Made by a program: the position numbers and the translations under genes. This document shows positions 26,783 to 35,260 of a stretch of DNA of 64,000 nt, in pieces; position 1 is the stretch's first letter, and each line of letters starts with the position of its first letter. Source of the DNA: Microbacterium sp. 8M (lineage in GTDB: Bacteria > Actinomycetota > Actinomycetes > Actinomycetales > Microbacteriaceae); assembly GCF_902506375.1 (NCBI RefSeq), contig NZ_LR733284.1:3447771-3511770 (forward strand). The letters are read 5' to 3'. The notes under the pieces are model-generated. The model did no database searches. It had not been told where the DNA came from and was given only the letters and a program-made list of their open reading frames with translations.

Positions 26783-27720
26783 CCCTGCACGGGCCCCGCG
26801 CGGTCGTGTTGGAGGCACGCGAGGTGCCGCTCGGCGGCGTGCGCGCGATGAACGTGATGCGGGTGCTGCCGAGCAAGGACGTGCCGACCATCGGCGCGTG
26901 GTGCTTCCTCGACCGGTTCGGCCCCGCCGAGGTGCGCATGCGCGTGGAACCGCATCCCCACATCGGCCTGCAGACCGTGACCTGGCCGCTCGTCGGCGAG
27001 ATCCGCCACCGCGACACGATCTCGAGCGACGTGGTGCTGCGCCGCGGGCAGCTCAACCTCATGACCGCGGGCAACGGCATCGCGCACTCCGAGTACTCGG
27101 TGGGCGAGGATGCCGTGCCGCTCGACGCGCTGCAGCTGTGGGTGGTGCTGCCCGACGGCGCGGCGACCGGCGCCCCGGGCTTTGAGCAGCACCTGTCCCT
27201 TCCCGGGCTGGCGCTGCCGGCCGAGGAGGGATCCGACGCCGACGTGACGGTGGTGATGGGGTCGTACGCCGGCGTGCACTCCCCCGCGACCGCGTACACG
27301 CCGATCCTCGGGGCGGAGATACGCCTCGAACCCGGTACGCGGCTCTCGCTCCCGCTCGACCCTTCCTGGGAGCACGGCCTGCTTCTCGTCACGGGCGACG
27401 CCGCGGTATCCGGATCCGAGCTCGCCTCGATCCCGCTGTCCGCCGACGACATCCTGTTCCTCGGCGATTCGCGCGAGGCGGTGACCGTCACCAGCGAAGG
27501 CGGCGCGCTGCTCTTCCTCCTCGGCGGCGAGCCCTTCGAGCAGGACCTGGTGATGTGGTGGAACTTCGCCGCGCGCACCCATGAGGAGATCGTCCAGGCG
27601 CGCGAGGACTGGGAGGCGGGATCCGATCGCTTCGGCCACGTCGTCGGTCACGGCGACGAGCGGGTGCCCGCGCCGCCCATCCCGCCGGTGCACCTGATGC
27701 CGCGGCGCCGGCGCATCTGA
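26779..27720 (+). CDS. Pirin family protein
   Basis: A 313-residue bicupin protein. The metal ligands of pirin are present in the N-terminal cupin: [13 protein letters not shown], then [10 protein letters not shown] with the second His and Glu. The C-terminal pirin domain ends at about residue 240 and a charged tail follows. Pirins bind iron and act variously as quercetin dioxygenases or redox-sensitive regulators; which applies here cannot be told. It is translationally coupled to the GNAT gene by a 4-bp overlap. Confidence 0.88.
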   Translation: MTLHGPRAVVLEAREVPLGGVRAMNVMRVLPSKDVPTIGAWCFLDRFGPAEVRMRVEPHPHIGLQTVTWPLVGEIRHRDTISSDVVLRRGQLNLMTAGNGIAHSEYSVGEDAVPLDALQLWVVLPDGAATGAPGFEQHLSLPGLALPAEEGSDADVTVVMGSYAGVHSPATAYTPILGAEIRLEPGTRLSLPLDPSWEHGLLLVTGDAAVSGSELASIPLSADDILFLGDSREAVTVTSEGGALLFLLGGEPFEQDLVMWWNFAARTHEEIVQAREDWEAGSDRFGHVVGHGDERVPAPPIPPVHLMPRRRRI

Positions 27721-27862
27721 GCCGTCCCGCGGGGGGCGTTCGGCACGCTTCTCGGCCGCAACGCATCTAGCCGGGGGGACGGCATCGCCCGTCCGACCCC
27801 GGCGACCGTCCGACGCCGGCGGTCGCGCGGTCCCCGTCCGACGCCGCCGGTACGCTGGACGG

Positions 27863-28408
27863 GTGCCCGCCGCCCGCTCGCCGCTGCCCACGCGGATCCT
27901 GCTCGTCTGCGCCGCTATCGGGGTCGCCACAGGGCTGCTCGGCGCGGCCGCAGGCTGGGTGACGATCCCGGTGATCGCGGGAGCGCCGTTCGCCTACGGC
28001 CTGGTGCTGGGCTCGCACGTGCTGCCGGGGATCATCGCGCAGGAGGTGCTGCGACGACCGCTGGTCGCGCTGCTCACGCACGTGCTCGCCGCGCTCGTCG
28101 CGAGCGCCTTCAACCCGATCTGGTTCCCCCGGTTCCTCGGCACCGCTCTGTTGTTCGGCCTCATCCAGGAGGGCGTCGCCGCCCTGACCCGGTACCGGTC
28201 GTGGGGCGCATGGCGCTTCTTCGTATCGGCGGCGATCATCGGCGTGATCATCGCGGCGGTGGTGTTCCTCGCGGTCGATCTCGACGCGCTGCCGCTCTGG
28301 GCGCGGATCATCTATCTCCCGCTCGCGGTGCTCGGACCGATCGCCTGGACCGCCCTCGGCCTGCGGATCGGCATCTCCCTGCGTCGCGCGGGCGTCGCCC
28401 CGCACTGA
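27863..28408 (+). CDS. ECF transporter S component (YkoE-like)
   Basis: A 181-residue protein with about five membrane helices (LLVCAAIGVATGLLGAAAG, PFAYGLVLGSHVLPGIIA, LLTHVLAALVASAF, FFVSAAIIGVIIAAVVFLA, YLPLAVLGPIAWTALGL). The layout and the FNPIWFPRF loop fit YkoE-type substrate-binding S components of energy-coupling factor transporters. The start is GTG six bases after TACGCT, so leaderless. The next gene, 105 bases downstream behind an iron box, encodes the fused energizing module. YkoE is usually linked to thiamine precursors, but the iron-regulated context here suggests the substrate may differ. Confidence 0.8.
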   Translation: MPAARSPLPTRILLVCAAIGVATGLLGAAAGWVTIPVIAGAPFAYGLVLGSHVLPGIIAQEVLRRPLVALLTHVLAALVASAFNPIWFPRFLGTALLFGLIQEGVAALTRYRSWGAWRFFVSAAIIGVIIAAVVFLAVDLDALPLWARIIYLPLAVLGPIAWTALGLRIGISLRRAGVAPH

Positions 28409-28470
28409 CCACTCGATGCAGCGCTGACGGGCTCCGTGCCGCGCTGACGGGCTCCGCGCCGACGAATGTC

Positions 28471-28489
28471 CTAGGTTAGGCTTGCCTAA
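28471..28489 (+). promoter_or_regulatory. DtxR/IdeR-type iron box
   Basis: The 19 bases CTAGGTTAGGCTTGCCTAA match the DtxR/IdeR consensus TWAGGTTAGSCTAACCTWA at 16 of 19 positions, including the whole left half. It lies 25 bases before the start codon of the ECF fusion gene, a position where an iron-loaded repressor would block transcription. The regulated genes would be the ECF module and the siderophore-interacting protein. The regulator itself is not in the window. Confidence 0.8.
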
Positions 28490-28513
28490 GCAACCCACTC
28501 CGAACGGACCCCC

Positions 28514-31198
28514 ATGCCCGCCGTCCCGCTCCTGCGCGTGCGCGATCTCACGATCACACATCGCGGTGCGAGCGCTCCCGCCGTGCAGGACCTCTCCTTC
28601 GACGTGCGCGCCGGCGAGGTGGTGCTGCTGCTGGGCCCGTCCGGCTCCGGCAAGTCGACGCTCGCGCTCGCGCTCGGTGGCCTGATCCCGCACTCGCTCG
28701 AGGCCGGGATCACCGGATCCGTCGCGATCCGCGGCGACGACACGGTCGAGACGCCGACGGCCCGGCTGACGCGGGACGTGAGCATCGTGTTCCAGGATCC
28801 GGATGCGCAGATCGTCACCGGATCCGTGCTCGACGAGGTCGCGTTCGCGCTGGAGAACCTCTGCCTCCCCGTCGATGAGGTGCTGGCCCGCGCAGAGCAG
28901 GCGCTGCGGCGGATGAGCCTGTGGGAGCGGCGGCACGAGAACCCCGACCGTCTGTCCGGCGGCGGGAAGCAGCGGCTCGCCATCGCGGCGGCTCTCGCCA
29001 CGGCGGCGCCGGTGCTGATCCTCGACGAGCCGACGGCGAACCTGGATCCGCAGGGCACGACCGAGGTGCACGCCGCGCTCGCCGACATCGCCTCTCCCGA
29101 GCGCGCGATCGTCCTGGTCGAGCACGACCTCGACGAGGCGCTCCCCCTCGCCACCCGCGCGATCGTGCTCGACGCCGGCGGGCGCGTGGCCTTCGACGGC
29201 CCCGCGGCCGACGTCCTGCGCCGGCATGCCGACGAGCTGACCGCGCTGGGGGTGCGCCTGCCCGCCGCCGCTCTCGCGGCGCAACGGCTGAACGCCCGGA
29301 TCCCCGAGCTCGCCGCCGACCCGATCCACCCCCTCCCACTCACGCCCGGCGAGCTCGAGGCGGCCCTGCACTCCTCGTTGAAAGCGCGCAAATGGCTCGA
29401 TCCGGCGCCCGGATCCAGCAATGTGCGCGCTCTGAAATCACAGGTCGGCCCCGTCATCACGGCGCGGGGGCTCGACGTGGAACGCGGGGGCGTCCCCGTG
29501 CTGCGGGGCGTCGACGTCGACATCGCGCCCGCGTCGATCACCGCGGTGATCGGCTCGAACGGGGCGGGCAAGACGACTCTGGTGCAGGCGCTCGCCGGCG
29601 TGGTGCGCCCGCCCAAGGGGCGGGTCGTCGTGGACGGCCTCGATCCGGCGACCGCCTCTCCCCGGGCGATGGCGGCCCACCTCGGCTTCGTGTTCCAGAA
29701 CCCCGAGCATCAGTTCATCGCGCACACCGTGTTCGACGAGCTCACGCACGGGCTCCGATTGCGCCGCACACCGCCCGACGAGGTCGCCGACCGCGTGGCG
29801 GAGATGCTCGATCGCTTCGGCCTCGCGGACAAGGCCGGCACGCACCCGTACCTGCTCTCCGGCGGCGAGAAGCGCCGGCTCTCGGTCGGCACCGCGCTGA
29901 TCACCCGACCGCGGATCCTCGTGCTCGACGAGCCCACGTTCGGGCAGGACCAGCGCGGCACCGAGGAGCTGCTCGCGCTGTTCCGCGAGCTCCGGGCCCT
30001 CGGCACGACCATCGTGCTGGTCACCCACGACCTCGACCTCGTCGCACGGCACACCACGCACGCCGTTCTCGTCGAGGGCGGCACGGTCGTCGCGGCCGGC
30101 CCGACGCCCGCACTCGTGGCCGCCGGACGGATCCCGCTCCCCGCGGCGTACGCGGCGATCCCGCCGGCCCTGCGCGGCGCGCTCGCCGACGACGACGCGA
30201 CAACCCGCATCACCCCGACGGATCCGTCCTTCGCCGGCATCGCCACATCCACCGCCCCCGGCACAACCGGCACCGCCACGCCCGCCACCACCGCGTCCGA
30301 GACGACGGGGGCCACCGGCACCACCACGCCCGATACACGCGCGTCCGAGACGACGGACGCCGCCGGCACCGCCATGCCGGATGAGACCGACACCGCCGCC
30401 CGATCCGACCCCTACGCCGACCGCCGCCCGCCGCGCGGCTGGCTGCACGGCCTGAACCCGCTCGCCAAGCTCGGCGCCGTGGTGCCGGCGATGGTGGTGC
30501 TGCTGTTCGTGCGCGACCTCGCCACGCCCGCCGCATTCCTGGCGCTCGCCTATGCCCTGGTCCTGACCGGCGCCCGGCTGACCCGCGGGGTGTGGGCGCT
30601 GCTCCTGCTGGCGGTGCCGGCGGGCGTGCTCCTGCTGACCGGGGCCATGGCGCTGTGGACGGATCCGGCGCTCGTCGCCGCCACCCCGACGGTGCTCCGG
30701 GTCGGCGGCTGGACGCTGCACGCGGGCGCCCTCGAGATCGGGCTCGCGACCGCACTACGGCTCGCCGCGATCCTCGGGCTCGGGCTGATCCCGGGGCTCA
30801 CCACGACCGGCCCCGACGTGGCGCGCTCCGCCGTGCAGCAGCTGCGGGTGCCGTACCGCATCGGCTACACGGCGCTGGCGGCGTACCGGTTCGTGCCCCG
30901 GTTCGGCTACGAGCTGGGCGTGATCCGTGCGGCGCATCGGGTGCGCGGTACGCACGGCGGGCAAGGTCCGTTCGCCAGGATCGCCCGGGGCTGGGGGTAC
31001 ATCGTGCCGCTGCTCGCCAGCGCGATCCGGCACGCGGAGCGGGTGGCGCTGGCGATGGACGCCCGCGCCTTCGGCGCCCACCCCACCCGCACCGAGCGCC
31101 ACGAGGTGCCGTTCCGAGCGCGCGACGTCGTGTTCATGGCCCTCATGATCGCCGCCTCCGCGGTGCTCTTCGCCCTGTTCTTCCCCTGGCAGCTCTGA
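28514..31198 (+). CDS. ECF transporter A-A-T fusion (two ATPases plus T subunit)
   Basis: An 894-residue fusion carrying all energizing parts of an ECF transporter. ATPase 1 (about 1-270) has Walker A GPSGSGKSTL, FQDPDAQIV and ILDEPTANLDPQ; its ABC signature reads LSGGGKQRL. ATPase 2 (about 315-540) has GSNGAGKTTL, FQNPEHQF, LSGGEKRRL and VLDEPTFGQDQ. A Thr/Ala-rich repeat linker (about 560-635) leads to a T domain (about 640-894) with five membrane helices and the coupling motif AMDARAFGAH. EcfA1, EcfA2 and EcfT are separate proteins in most bacteria. It works with the S component upstream. A strong iron box lies directly before it and a siderophore-interacting protein follows, so iron limitation probably induces it. 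Confidence 0.9.
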   Translation: MPAVPLLRVRDLTITHRGASAPAVQDLSFDVRAGEVVLLLGPSGSGKSTLALALGGLIPHSLEAGITGSVAIRGDDTVETPTARLTRDVSIVFQDPDAQIVTGSVLDEVAFALENLCLPVDEVLARAEQALRRMSLWERRHENPDRLSGGGKQRLAIAAALATAAPVLILDEPTANLDPQGTTEVHAALADIASPERAIVLVEHDLDEALPLATRAIVLDAGGRVAFDGPAADVLRRHADELTALGVRLPAAALAAQRLNARIPELAADPIHPLPLTPGELEAALHSSLKARKWLDPAPGSSNVRALKSQVGPVITARGLDVERGGVPVLRGVDVDIAPASITAVIGSNGAGKTTLVQALAGVVRPPKGRVVVDGLDPATASPRAMAAHLGFVFQNPEHQFIAHTVFDELTHGLRLRRTPPDEVADRVAEMLDRFGLADKAGTHPYLLSGGEKRRLSVGTALITRPRILVLDEPTFGQDQRGTEELLALFRELRALGTTIVLVTHDLDLVARHTTHAVLVEGGTVVAAGPTPALVAAGRIPLPAAYAAIPPALRGALADDDATTRITPTDPSFAGIATSTAPGTTGTATPATTASETTGATGTTTPDTRASETTDAAGTAMPDETDTAARSDPYADRRPPRGWLHGLNPLAKLGAVVPAMVVLLFVRDLATPAAFLALAYALVLTGARLTRGVWALLLLAVPAGVLLLTGAMALWTDPALVAATPTVLRVGGWTLHAGALEIGLATALRLAAILGLGLIPGLTTTGPDVARSAVQQLRVPYRIGYTALAAYRFVPRFGYELGVIRAAHRVRGTHGGQGPFARIARGWGYIVPLLASAIRHAERVALAMDARAFGAHPTRTERHEVPFRARDVVFMALMIAASAVLFALFFPWQL

Positions 31199-31208
31199 GA
31201 GGTCTCCC

Positions 31209-32084
31209 ATGGCGTACAGCAAGATGGTCAAGCCGGCCGAAGCCGGTCTCCTCCCCCTCACGGTGCTGCGCACCGAGCGGCTCGCACCGCATTGGATCCG
31301 CGTCACGTTCGGCGGAGGCGAGATCGGGCGCTTCGTGCCGATGGGCTACGACCAGTGGTTCCGCCTGTTCCTTCCGGTGAGCGGAGAGGCGGGCCTCGGC
31401 AGGGTTCCCGCCAAGGCCAACCAGATGCTGGGCTACCTGAAGTTCCTGCGGATCCCCGACGGCGAACGCCCCGTGATGCGCAACTACACCGTCCGGGCGT
31501 TCCGCCCCGCCCGCGACGATGCGGGCGCGGAATTGGACGTCGACTTCGTCTTGCACGGCTCAGCAGCCGAGGGCACCGCGGGGCCGGCCTCGCGCTGGGC
31601 CGAGACCTGCCGCCCGGGCGAGAACGTGCTCGTCATCGACGAGGGCCTCGCCTTCAACCCCGCACGGGGCACGGAACGCGTGGTGCTGGTCGGCGACGAG
31701 ACCGCGCTGCCCGCGATCGCGGCGATCTGCGCGTCCCTGCCCGCGCAGGCGACCGGTTCCGTGCTTCTCGAAGCGCCCTCCGCCGAGGACGCACTCGCGT
31801 TCCCCCACCCCGACGGCATCGCGGTGCGATGGTTCGTGCGCGATGCCGACGAGGTGCCAGGGGCACTCGTGCTGCCGGCGCTGCGCGAGCTGACGCTGCC
31901 GGATGCGCCGTTGCACGCGTACGCCGCCGGCGAGCAGTCGCTCGCGTCCGGGGCGCGGAAGCTGCTCGTCGGCGAGCGTGGCGTCGGCAAGGAGCAGGTG
32001 AGCTTCTGCGGCTACTGGCGCCGGGGATCCGCGTCACCGGCCTCGCGCGCGGCGCGCGAGGCCGCCGCCGTGCCCTTGGGCTGA
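31209..32084 (+). CDS. Siderophore-interacting protein (ferric-siderophore reductase, ViuB-like)
   Basis: A 291-residue flavoprotein. The N-terminal FAD domain has the RNYTVRAF motif near residue 95 and the C-terminal domain has GDETALPAIAAIC near 162 and CGYWRRGSAS near 270, all typical of ViuB/SIP ferric-siderophore reductases. It reduces siderophore-bound Fe3+ with NAD(P)H-derived electrons so the iron is released in the cytoplasm. It follows the ECF fusion gene by 10 bases with its own GAGAGG ribosome binding site, so the two are one transcript under the iron box at 28471. Confidence 0.92.
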   Translation: MAYSKMVKPAEAGLLPLTVLRTERLAPHWIRVTFGGGEIGRFVPMGYDQWFRLFLPVSGEAGLGRVPAKANQMLGYLKFLRIPDGERPVMRNYTVRAFRPARDDAGAELDVDFVLHGSAAEGTAGPASRWAETCRPGENVLVIDEGLAFNPARGTERVVLVGDETALPAIAAICASLPAQATGSVLLEAPSAEDALAFPHPDGIAVRWFVRDADEVPGALVLPALRELTLPDAPLHAYAAGEQSLASGARKLLVGERGVGKEQVSFCGYWRRGSASPASRAAREAAAVPLG

Positions 32085-32087
32085 CCG

Positions 32088-32155
32088 GGTCCGAACCGCC
32101 TCGAACCGCCTCCGGGCGCACGGGGCGCCGAAGGCGGTTCGATCCGGTTCGGACC
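32088..32155. terminator. Bidirectional terminator-like hairpin
   Basis: Arms at 32088-32111 and 32132-32155 pair over 24 bases with two mismatches around a 20-base GC-rich loop. It lies between the convergent siderophore-interacting protein and ABC permease genes, so it probably ends both transcripts. There is no T-tract, as is common in GC-rich actinobacteria. Confidence 0.7.
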
Positions 32156-32183
32156 GGCGACGAGCTCATGACGGCCCGCCCGC

Positions 32184-32948
32184 TCAGCTGATCTTCTTCC
32201 GGTAGATGACGATCGCGCCTGCATACGCGACGACGAGGATCCCCACCATCCAGGCGAGGGCGATCCAGATGCTCGACCCCACCGGCGTGCCGGCGAACAG
32301 GGCGCGGATCGTGTTCACGATCGAGGTGACCGGCTGGTTCTCGGCGAACCAGGCGACCGGCCCCGGCATCGACGACGTCGGCACGAAGGCCGAGCTGATG
32401 AACGGCAGGAAGATCAGCGGATAGCTGAACGCGCTCGCACCGTCCACGGTCTTGGCGGACAGGCCCGCGATCACTGCAAGCCAGGTCAGGGACAGGGTGA
32501 ACAGCACGAGGATCCCGGCCACCGCCAGCCAGGCTCCGACCGAGGCGCCGGTGCGGAAGCCCATGAGCAGCGCGACGCCGACGACGATCGCGACCGAGAC
32601 GATGTTCGCGACGACGGAGGTGAGCACATGCGCCCACAGCACGCTCGAACGCGCGATCGGCATTGACTGGAACCGCTCGAAGATCCCGCCCTGCAGGTCC
32701 AGGAACAGCCGGTACGACGTGTACGCGATGCCCGAGGCGATCGTGATGAGCAGGATCCCGGGGAGCATGTAGTCGATGTACGACTGGCCGGATCCGGTGT
32801 GGATCGCCCCGCCGAGCACGTAGACGAACAGCAGCATGAGGGCGATCGGGGTCACCGCGGTGGTGATGATCGTGTCGGGACTGCGCAGGATGTGCGTGAG
32901 CGAGCGGCGCGTGAGCGCGCCGGTGTCGCTGAGGATGTGACTGGACAT
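32184..32948 (-). CDS. ABC-2 type drug-export permease (DrrB-like)
   Basis: A 254-residue permease with six membrane helices and the ABC-2 layout: LTHILRSPDTIITTAVTPI at the start, DYMLPGILLITIASGIAYT, FERFQSMPIARSSVLWAH, and PLIFLPFISSAFVPTSSMP near the end. DrrB-type permeases pair with a DrrA ATPase to export antibiotics or lipids. The ATPase gene ends two bases upstream, so they are an operon. The start follows GGAGG. The substrate is unknown. Confidence 0.9.
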   Translation of the reverse strand: MSSHILSDTGALTRRSLTHILRSPDTIITTAVTPIALMLLFVYVLGGAIHTGSGQSYIDYMLPGILLITIASGIAYTSYRLFLDLQGGIFERFQSMPIARSSVLWAHVLTSVVANIVSVAIVVGVALLMGFRTGASVGAWLAVAGILVLFTLSLTWLAVIAGLSAKTVDGASAFSYPLIFLPFISSAFVPTSSMPGPVAWFAENQPVTSIVNTIRALFAGTPVGSSIWIALAWMVGILVVAYAGAIVIYRKKIS

Positions 32949-32950
32949 GT

Positions 32951-33760
32951 CTATGCCTCCTTTGCTTCGGGCCGGTCGACGGGCCCGGGGACGGATGCGG
33001 CCGACGGGCCGACGAGGGCGAGGAAGACCTCCTCGAGGGTGGGCTGCTTCTCGACGTACTCGACCGTCGTCTGCGGCAGCAGCTTCTTCAGCTCGGCGAG
33101 GGTGCCGTTCTGGATGATGGTGCCCTGATGCAGGATCGCGATCCTGTCGGCCAGCTGCTCCGCCTCGTCGAGATACTGCGTGGTGAGCAGCACCGTGGTG
33201 CCGCTGTTCGCGAGCTCCTTCACGGTGTCCCACACCTCGATCCGCGCCTGCGGGTCGAGGCCGGTGGTCGGCTCGTCGAGGAAGATGACGGGCGGGTCGC
33301 CGATCAGGCTCATCGCGATGTCGAGCCGCCGGCGCATGCCGCCGGAGTAGGTGCCCGCGCGGCGCCCGCCGGCGTCGGTGAGCGAGAACCGGGCGAGCAG
33401 GTCGTCCGCGACGGCGCCGGGATCCTTCAGGTGCCGCAGCTTGGCGACGAGCACGAGGTTCTCCCGACCGGTGAGCACCTCGTCGACGGCGGCGAACTGC
33501 CCGGTGAGGCTGATCGCCTCGCGGACATCGTTCGGCGCCGTGGCGACGTCGAAGCCCTGGATCGTGGCGGATCCGCCGTCGGCCTTGAGCAGCGTCGACA
33601 GGATCCGCACCAGCGTCGTCTTGCCGGCGCCGTTCGAGCCGAGCAGGGCGAAGATGCTGCCCCGCTCGACGTCGAAGTCGACGCCGCGCAGGACCTGCAG
33701 GTCCTTGAACGCCTTGGTGACGCCCTGCACGCGGATCGCGGGGGCGAGGGTGGTGGGCAT
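32951..33760 (-). CDS. ABC transporter ATPase (DrrA-like)
   Basis: A 269-residue ATPase: Walker A GSNGAGKTTL near 41, Q-loop LTGQFAAVDE, signature YSGGMRRRLD, Walker B VIFLDEPTTGLDPQ, and the C-terminal DrrA-type extension with VEYVEKQPTLEEVFLALVG. It energizes the permease encoded directly after it. The gene is preceded by AGGAGA and lies two bases after the DUF1048 gene, in the order PadR, DUF1048, ATPase, permease, a regular PadR-regulated export cassette. Confidence 0.92.
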   Translation of the reverse strand: MPTTLAPAIRVQGVTKAFKDLQVLRGVDFDVERGSIFALLGSNGAGKTTLVRILSTLLKADGGSATIQGFDVATAPNDVREAISLTGQFAAVDEVLTGRENLVLVAKLRHLKDPGAVADDLLARFSLTDAGGRRAGTYSGGMRRRLDIAMSLIGDPPVIFLDEPTTGLDPQARIEVWDTVKELANSGTTVLLTTQYLDEAEQLADRIAILHQGTIIQNGTLAELKKLLPQTTVEYVEKQPTLEEVFLALVGPSAASVPGPVDRPEAKEA

Positions 33761-33762
33761 GG

Positions 33763-34128
33763 TCACTTCTCCTTTCCTGCGGCCTTGTCGATGGCCGCGG
33801 TGAAACGGCCGCGCTCCTTGTCGATCCACTCGCGCCCGGCGTACGCCTTGGCGAAGGTGTCGGCGAAGTCGACGGGGTCGTCGCCGACGATGTCGCGCAC
33901 CGGCGTGCCGTCGACGGCGGCGCGCTCCCAGAGGTCGGCCAGGTCGGTGTACATCCGGATCAGGGTGTCGCCGTCGGTGATCCCGCCGGCGTACATGAGG
34001 TAGCGGTGCATCGCCATGGCGGCCTCGGCGTAGGGCGCCGGGAGCGCCTCCATGCGCGCCTTGTCCTGCTTGTACTGCTTCTTCTGCTCGAGGGACCCGG
34101 TGAGGGCTTCGATCCACTTGGCGGCCAT
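33763..34128 (-). CDS. DUF1048 protein of a PadR cassette
   Basis: A 121-residue helical protein of the DUF1048 family (WIEALTGSLEQKKQYKQDKARME, then MYAGGITDGDTLIRMYTDL). Members are nearly always encoded next to PadR regulators and ABC exporters; their job is unknown. The ATG chosen follows GGAG at six bases; an upstream in-frame ATG inside the PadR gene is less likely. It starts one base after the PadR stop codon, so it is co-translated with it. Confidence 0.8.
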   Translation of the reverse strand: MAAKWIEALTGSLEQKKQYKQDKARMEALPAPYAEAAMAMHRYLMYAGGITDGDTLIRMYTDLADLWERAAVDGTPVRDIVGDDPVDFADTFAKAYAGREWIDKERGRFTAAIDKAAGKEK

Positions 34129-34129
34129 G

Positions 34130-34486
34130 TCAGGCTCCTTCATTCGTGTCGGTCGTGCTGCTGTCGGTGTGGCGGAGCTGTTCGATGTGCTCTGCGAGGA
34201 AGCTCCAGGTCCTCCAGAACTCGGCGAGCTGGTCCCGCCCCTGGCTGTTGAGGGAGAACACCTTGCGCGGCGGCCCCTTCTCGGAGGGCACCTTCTCCAC
34301 GTCCACGAGGCCCCTCTGCTCGATACGCACCAGCAGTGCGTAGACGGTTCCCTCGGCGATGTCGGAGAAGCCTCCGTCCCGCAGTCGCGTGGTGATCTCG
34401 TATCCGTAGGCCGACCGTTCGGCCAGGATCGCCAGGACGATCCCTTCGAGGGTGCCCTTGAGCATCTCGGTCATCTGATTCGCCAT
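34130..34486 (-). CDS. PadR family transcriptional repressor
   Basis: A 118-residue PadR protein: winged helix KGTLEGIVLAILAERSAYGYEITTRL (first 20 residues of this are diagnostic), the wing with GTVYALLVRIEQRGLVDVEK, and a C-terminal dimer helix (AEFWRTWSFLAEHIEQLR). PadR dimers bind palindromes in front of their own operon and let go when a toxic ligand binds. The cassette it heads encodes DUF1048 and an ABC exporter, and two tandem operator-like repeats lie directly upstream, so autoregulation is likely. The start follows GGAGGAGG. Confidence 0.92.
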   Translation of the reverse strand: MANQMTEMLKGTLEGIVLAILAERSAYGYEITTRLRDGGFSDIAEGTVYALLVRIEQRGLVDVEKVPSEKGPPRKVFSLNSQGRDQLAEFWRTWSFLAEHIEQLRHTDSSTTDTNEGA

Positions 34487-34506
34487 CGCGATCGCCTCCT
34501 CCTTCT

Positions 34507-34568
34507 ACTCAGTGATGTTGACTACCGGTAGACAGTAACACTGAGTACCGGTACATAGCAACACTGAA
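34507..34568 (-). promoter_or_regulatory. Tandem operators of the PadR cassette
   Basis: Two 23-base direct repeats start at 34523 and 34546, each with TACCGGTA followed by a variant of ACAGTAACACTGA. The first is also the core of a 40-base palindrome (34507-34546) centred on CCGG. This AT-richer block stands out from the flanking GC-rich DNA and lies 20-80 bases before the PadR start codon. The position and symmetry fit PadR autorepression. Confidence 0.75.
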
Positions 34569-34603
34569 TAGCAAGAAATCCTCCCGACACTCCGGACGCA
34601 GCA

Positions 34604-34636
34604 GAACGCCCCCGGATCCGTGGATCCGAGGGCGTC
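34604..34636. terminator. Terminator-like hairpin after the hypothetical gene
   Basis: GAACGCCC..GGATCC pairs with GGATCC..GGGCGTC across a two-base loop, with one bulge. It follows the end of the minus-strand gene at 34672. A nearly identical hairpin lies at 35209, so the gene is bracketed by two copies. Confidence 0.6.
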
Positions 34637-34671
34637 GCAGGTCAGAGCGCGAGATGTGTCCGGAGCGCGGC

Positions 34672-35121
34672 TCACACCCAGTCGCCCGCGTGCAACTGAC
34701 GCACGCCGCGATCGTGGAGCAGGAACTGTGCGCGCAGCGGGATCCCCAGGGATGCCGATTGCCGCTTCATCGCGCGCGCCCATTGACGGACGGCGTCGTC
34801 CTCCCCGCCGACGACGTCGTCGCCCACACGCTCCCAGACCAGCACGACGGCGGCGTTGCCGGTGAACTCGCGGAGCATGCCGATCCGGTGCGCCAGCAGC
34901 TGAGCCTGACCGACCTCGCCGAGATCCTCCACCGTGACGGCTTCGCACGGATCCACCGGATAGTCGGCCATAGGCATGAGCGGCTCTCCGAGCCGCCCTC
35001 CGCCGTCGATGAAGAGCAACCAGAGCTGCCGCTGGTTCGCTTGCTGGAGCAGGAGCTCCACCGCATCGCGGAGGTCGTCGTCGCCGGTGAGCACGTGGTC
35101 GCGCAGAGTCTCGGGGTTCAT
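34672..35121 (-). CDS. Hypothetical protein
   Basis: A 149-residue soluble acidic protein that I do not recognise. It opens MNPETLRDHVLTGDDDLRDA and has an LWLLFIDGGGRLGEPL strand-turn, a hydrophobic strand NAAVVLVWERVG and a C-terminal FLLHDRGVRQLHAGDWV. The pattern is alpha/beta with no Cys-rich or membrane parts. The gene stands alone between a PadR cassette and an acyl-CoA dehydrogenase gene, flanked by two near-identical hairpins, which might mark an inserted unit. The start has no strong ribosome binding site. Confidence 0.65.
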   Translation of the reverse strand: MNPETLRDHVLTGDDDLRDAVELLLQQANQRQLWLLFIDGGGRLGEPLMPMADYPVDPCEAVTVEDLGEVGQAQLLAHRIGMLREFTGNAAVVLVWERVGDDVVGGEDDAVRQWARAMKRQSASLGIPLRAQFLLHDRGVRQLHAGDWV

Positions 35122-35208
35122 GGGGCCAGCCTGACGCCGGCGCATGCGCGACGGGACGGGATCACGTGTTCCGTGCGGAACTCGCTTCAGCACCCGCCTG
35201 TGGAGGAC

Positions 35209-35242
35209 GAACGCCCCCGGATCCATGGATCCGAGGGCGTTC
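35209..35242. terminator. Terminator-like hairpin after the acyl-CoA dehydrogenase gene
   Basis: A 16-bp stem (GAACGCCC..GGATCC / GGATCC..GGGCGTTC, one mismatch, loop AT) lies 19 bases beyond the stop of the acyl-CoA dehydrogenase gene. It shares almost every base with the hairpin at 34604. Confidence 0.65.
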
Positions 35243-35260
35243 GAGAAGGGATGCGAGCCG

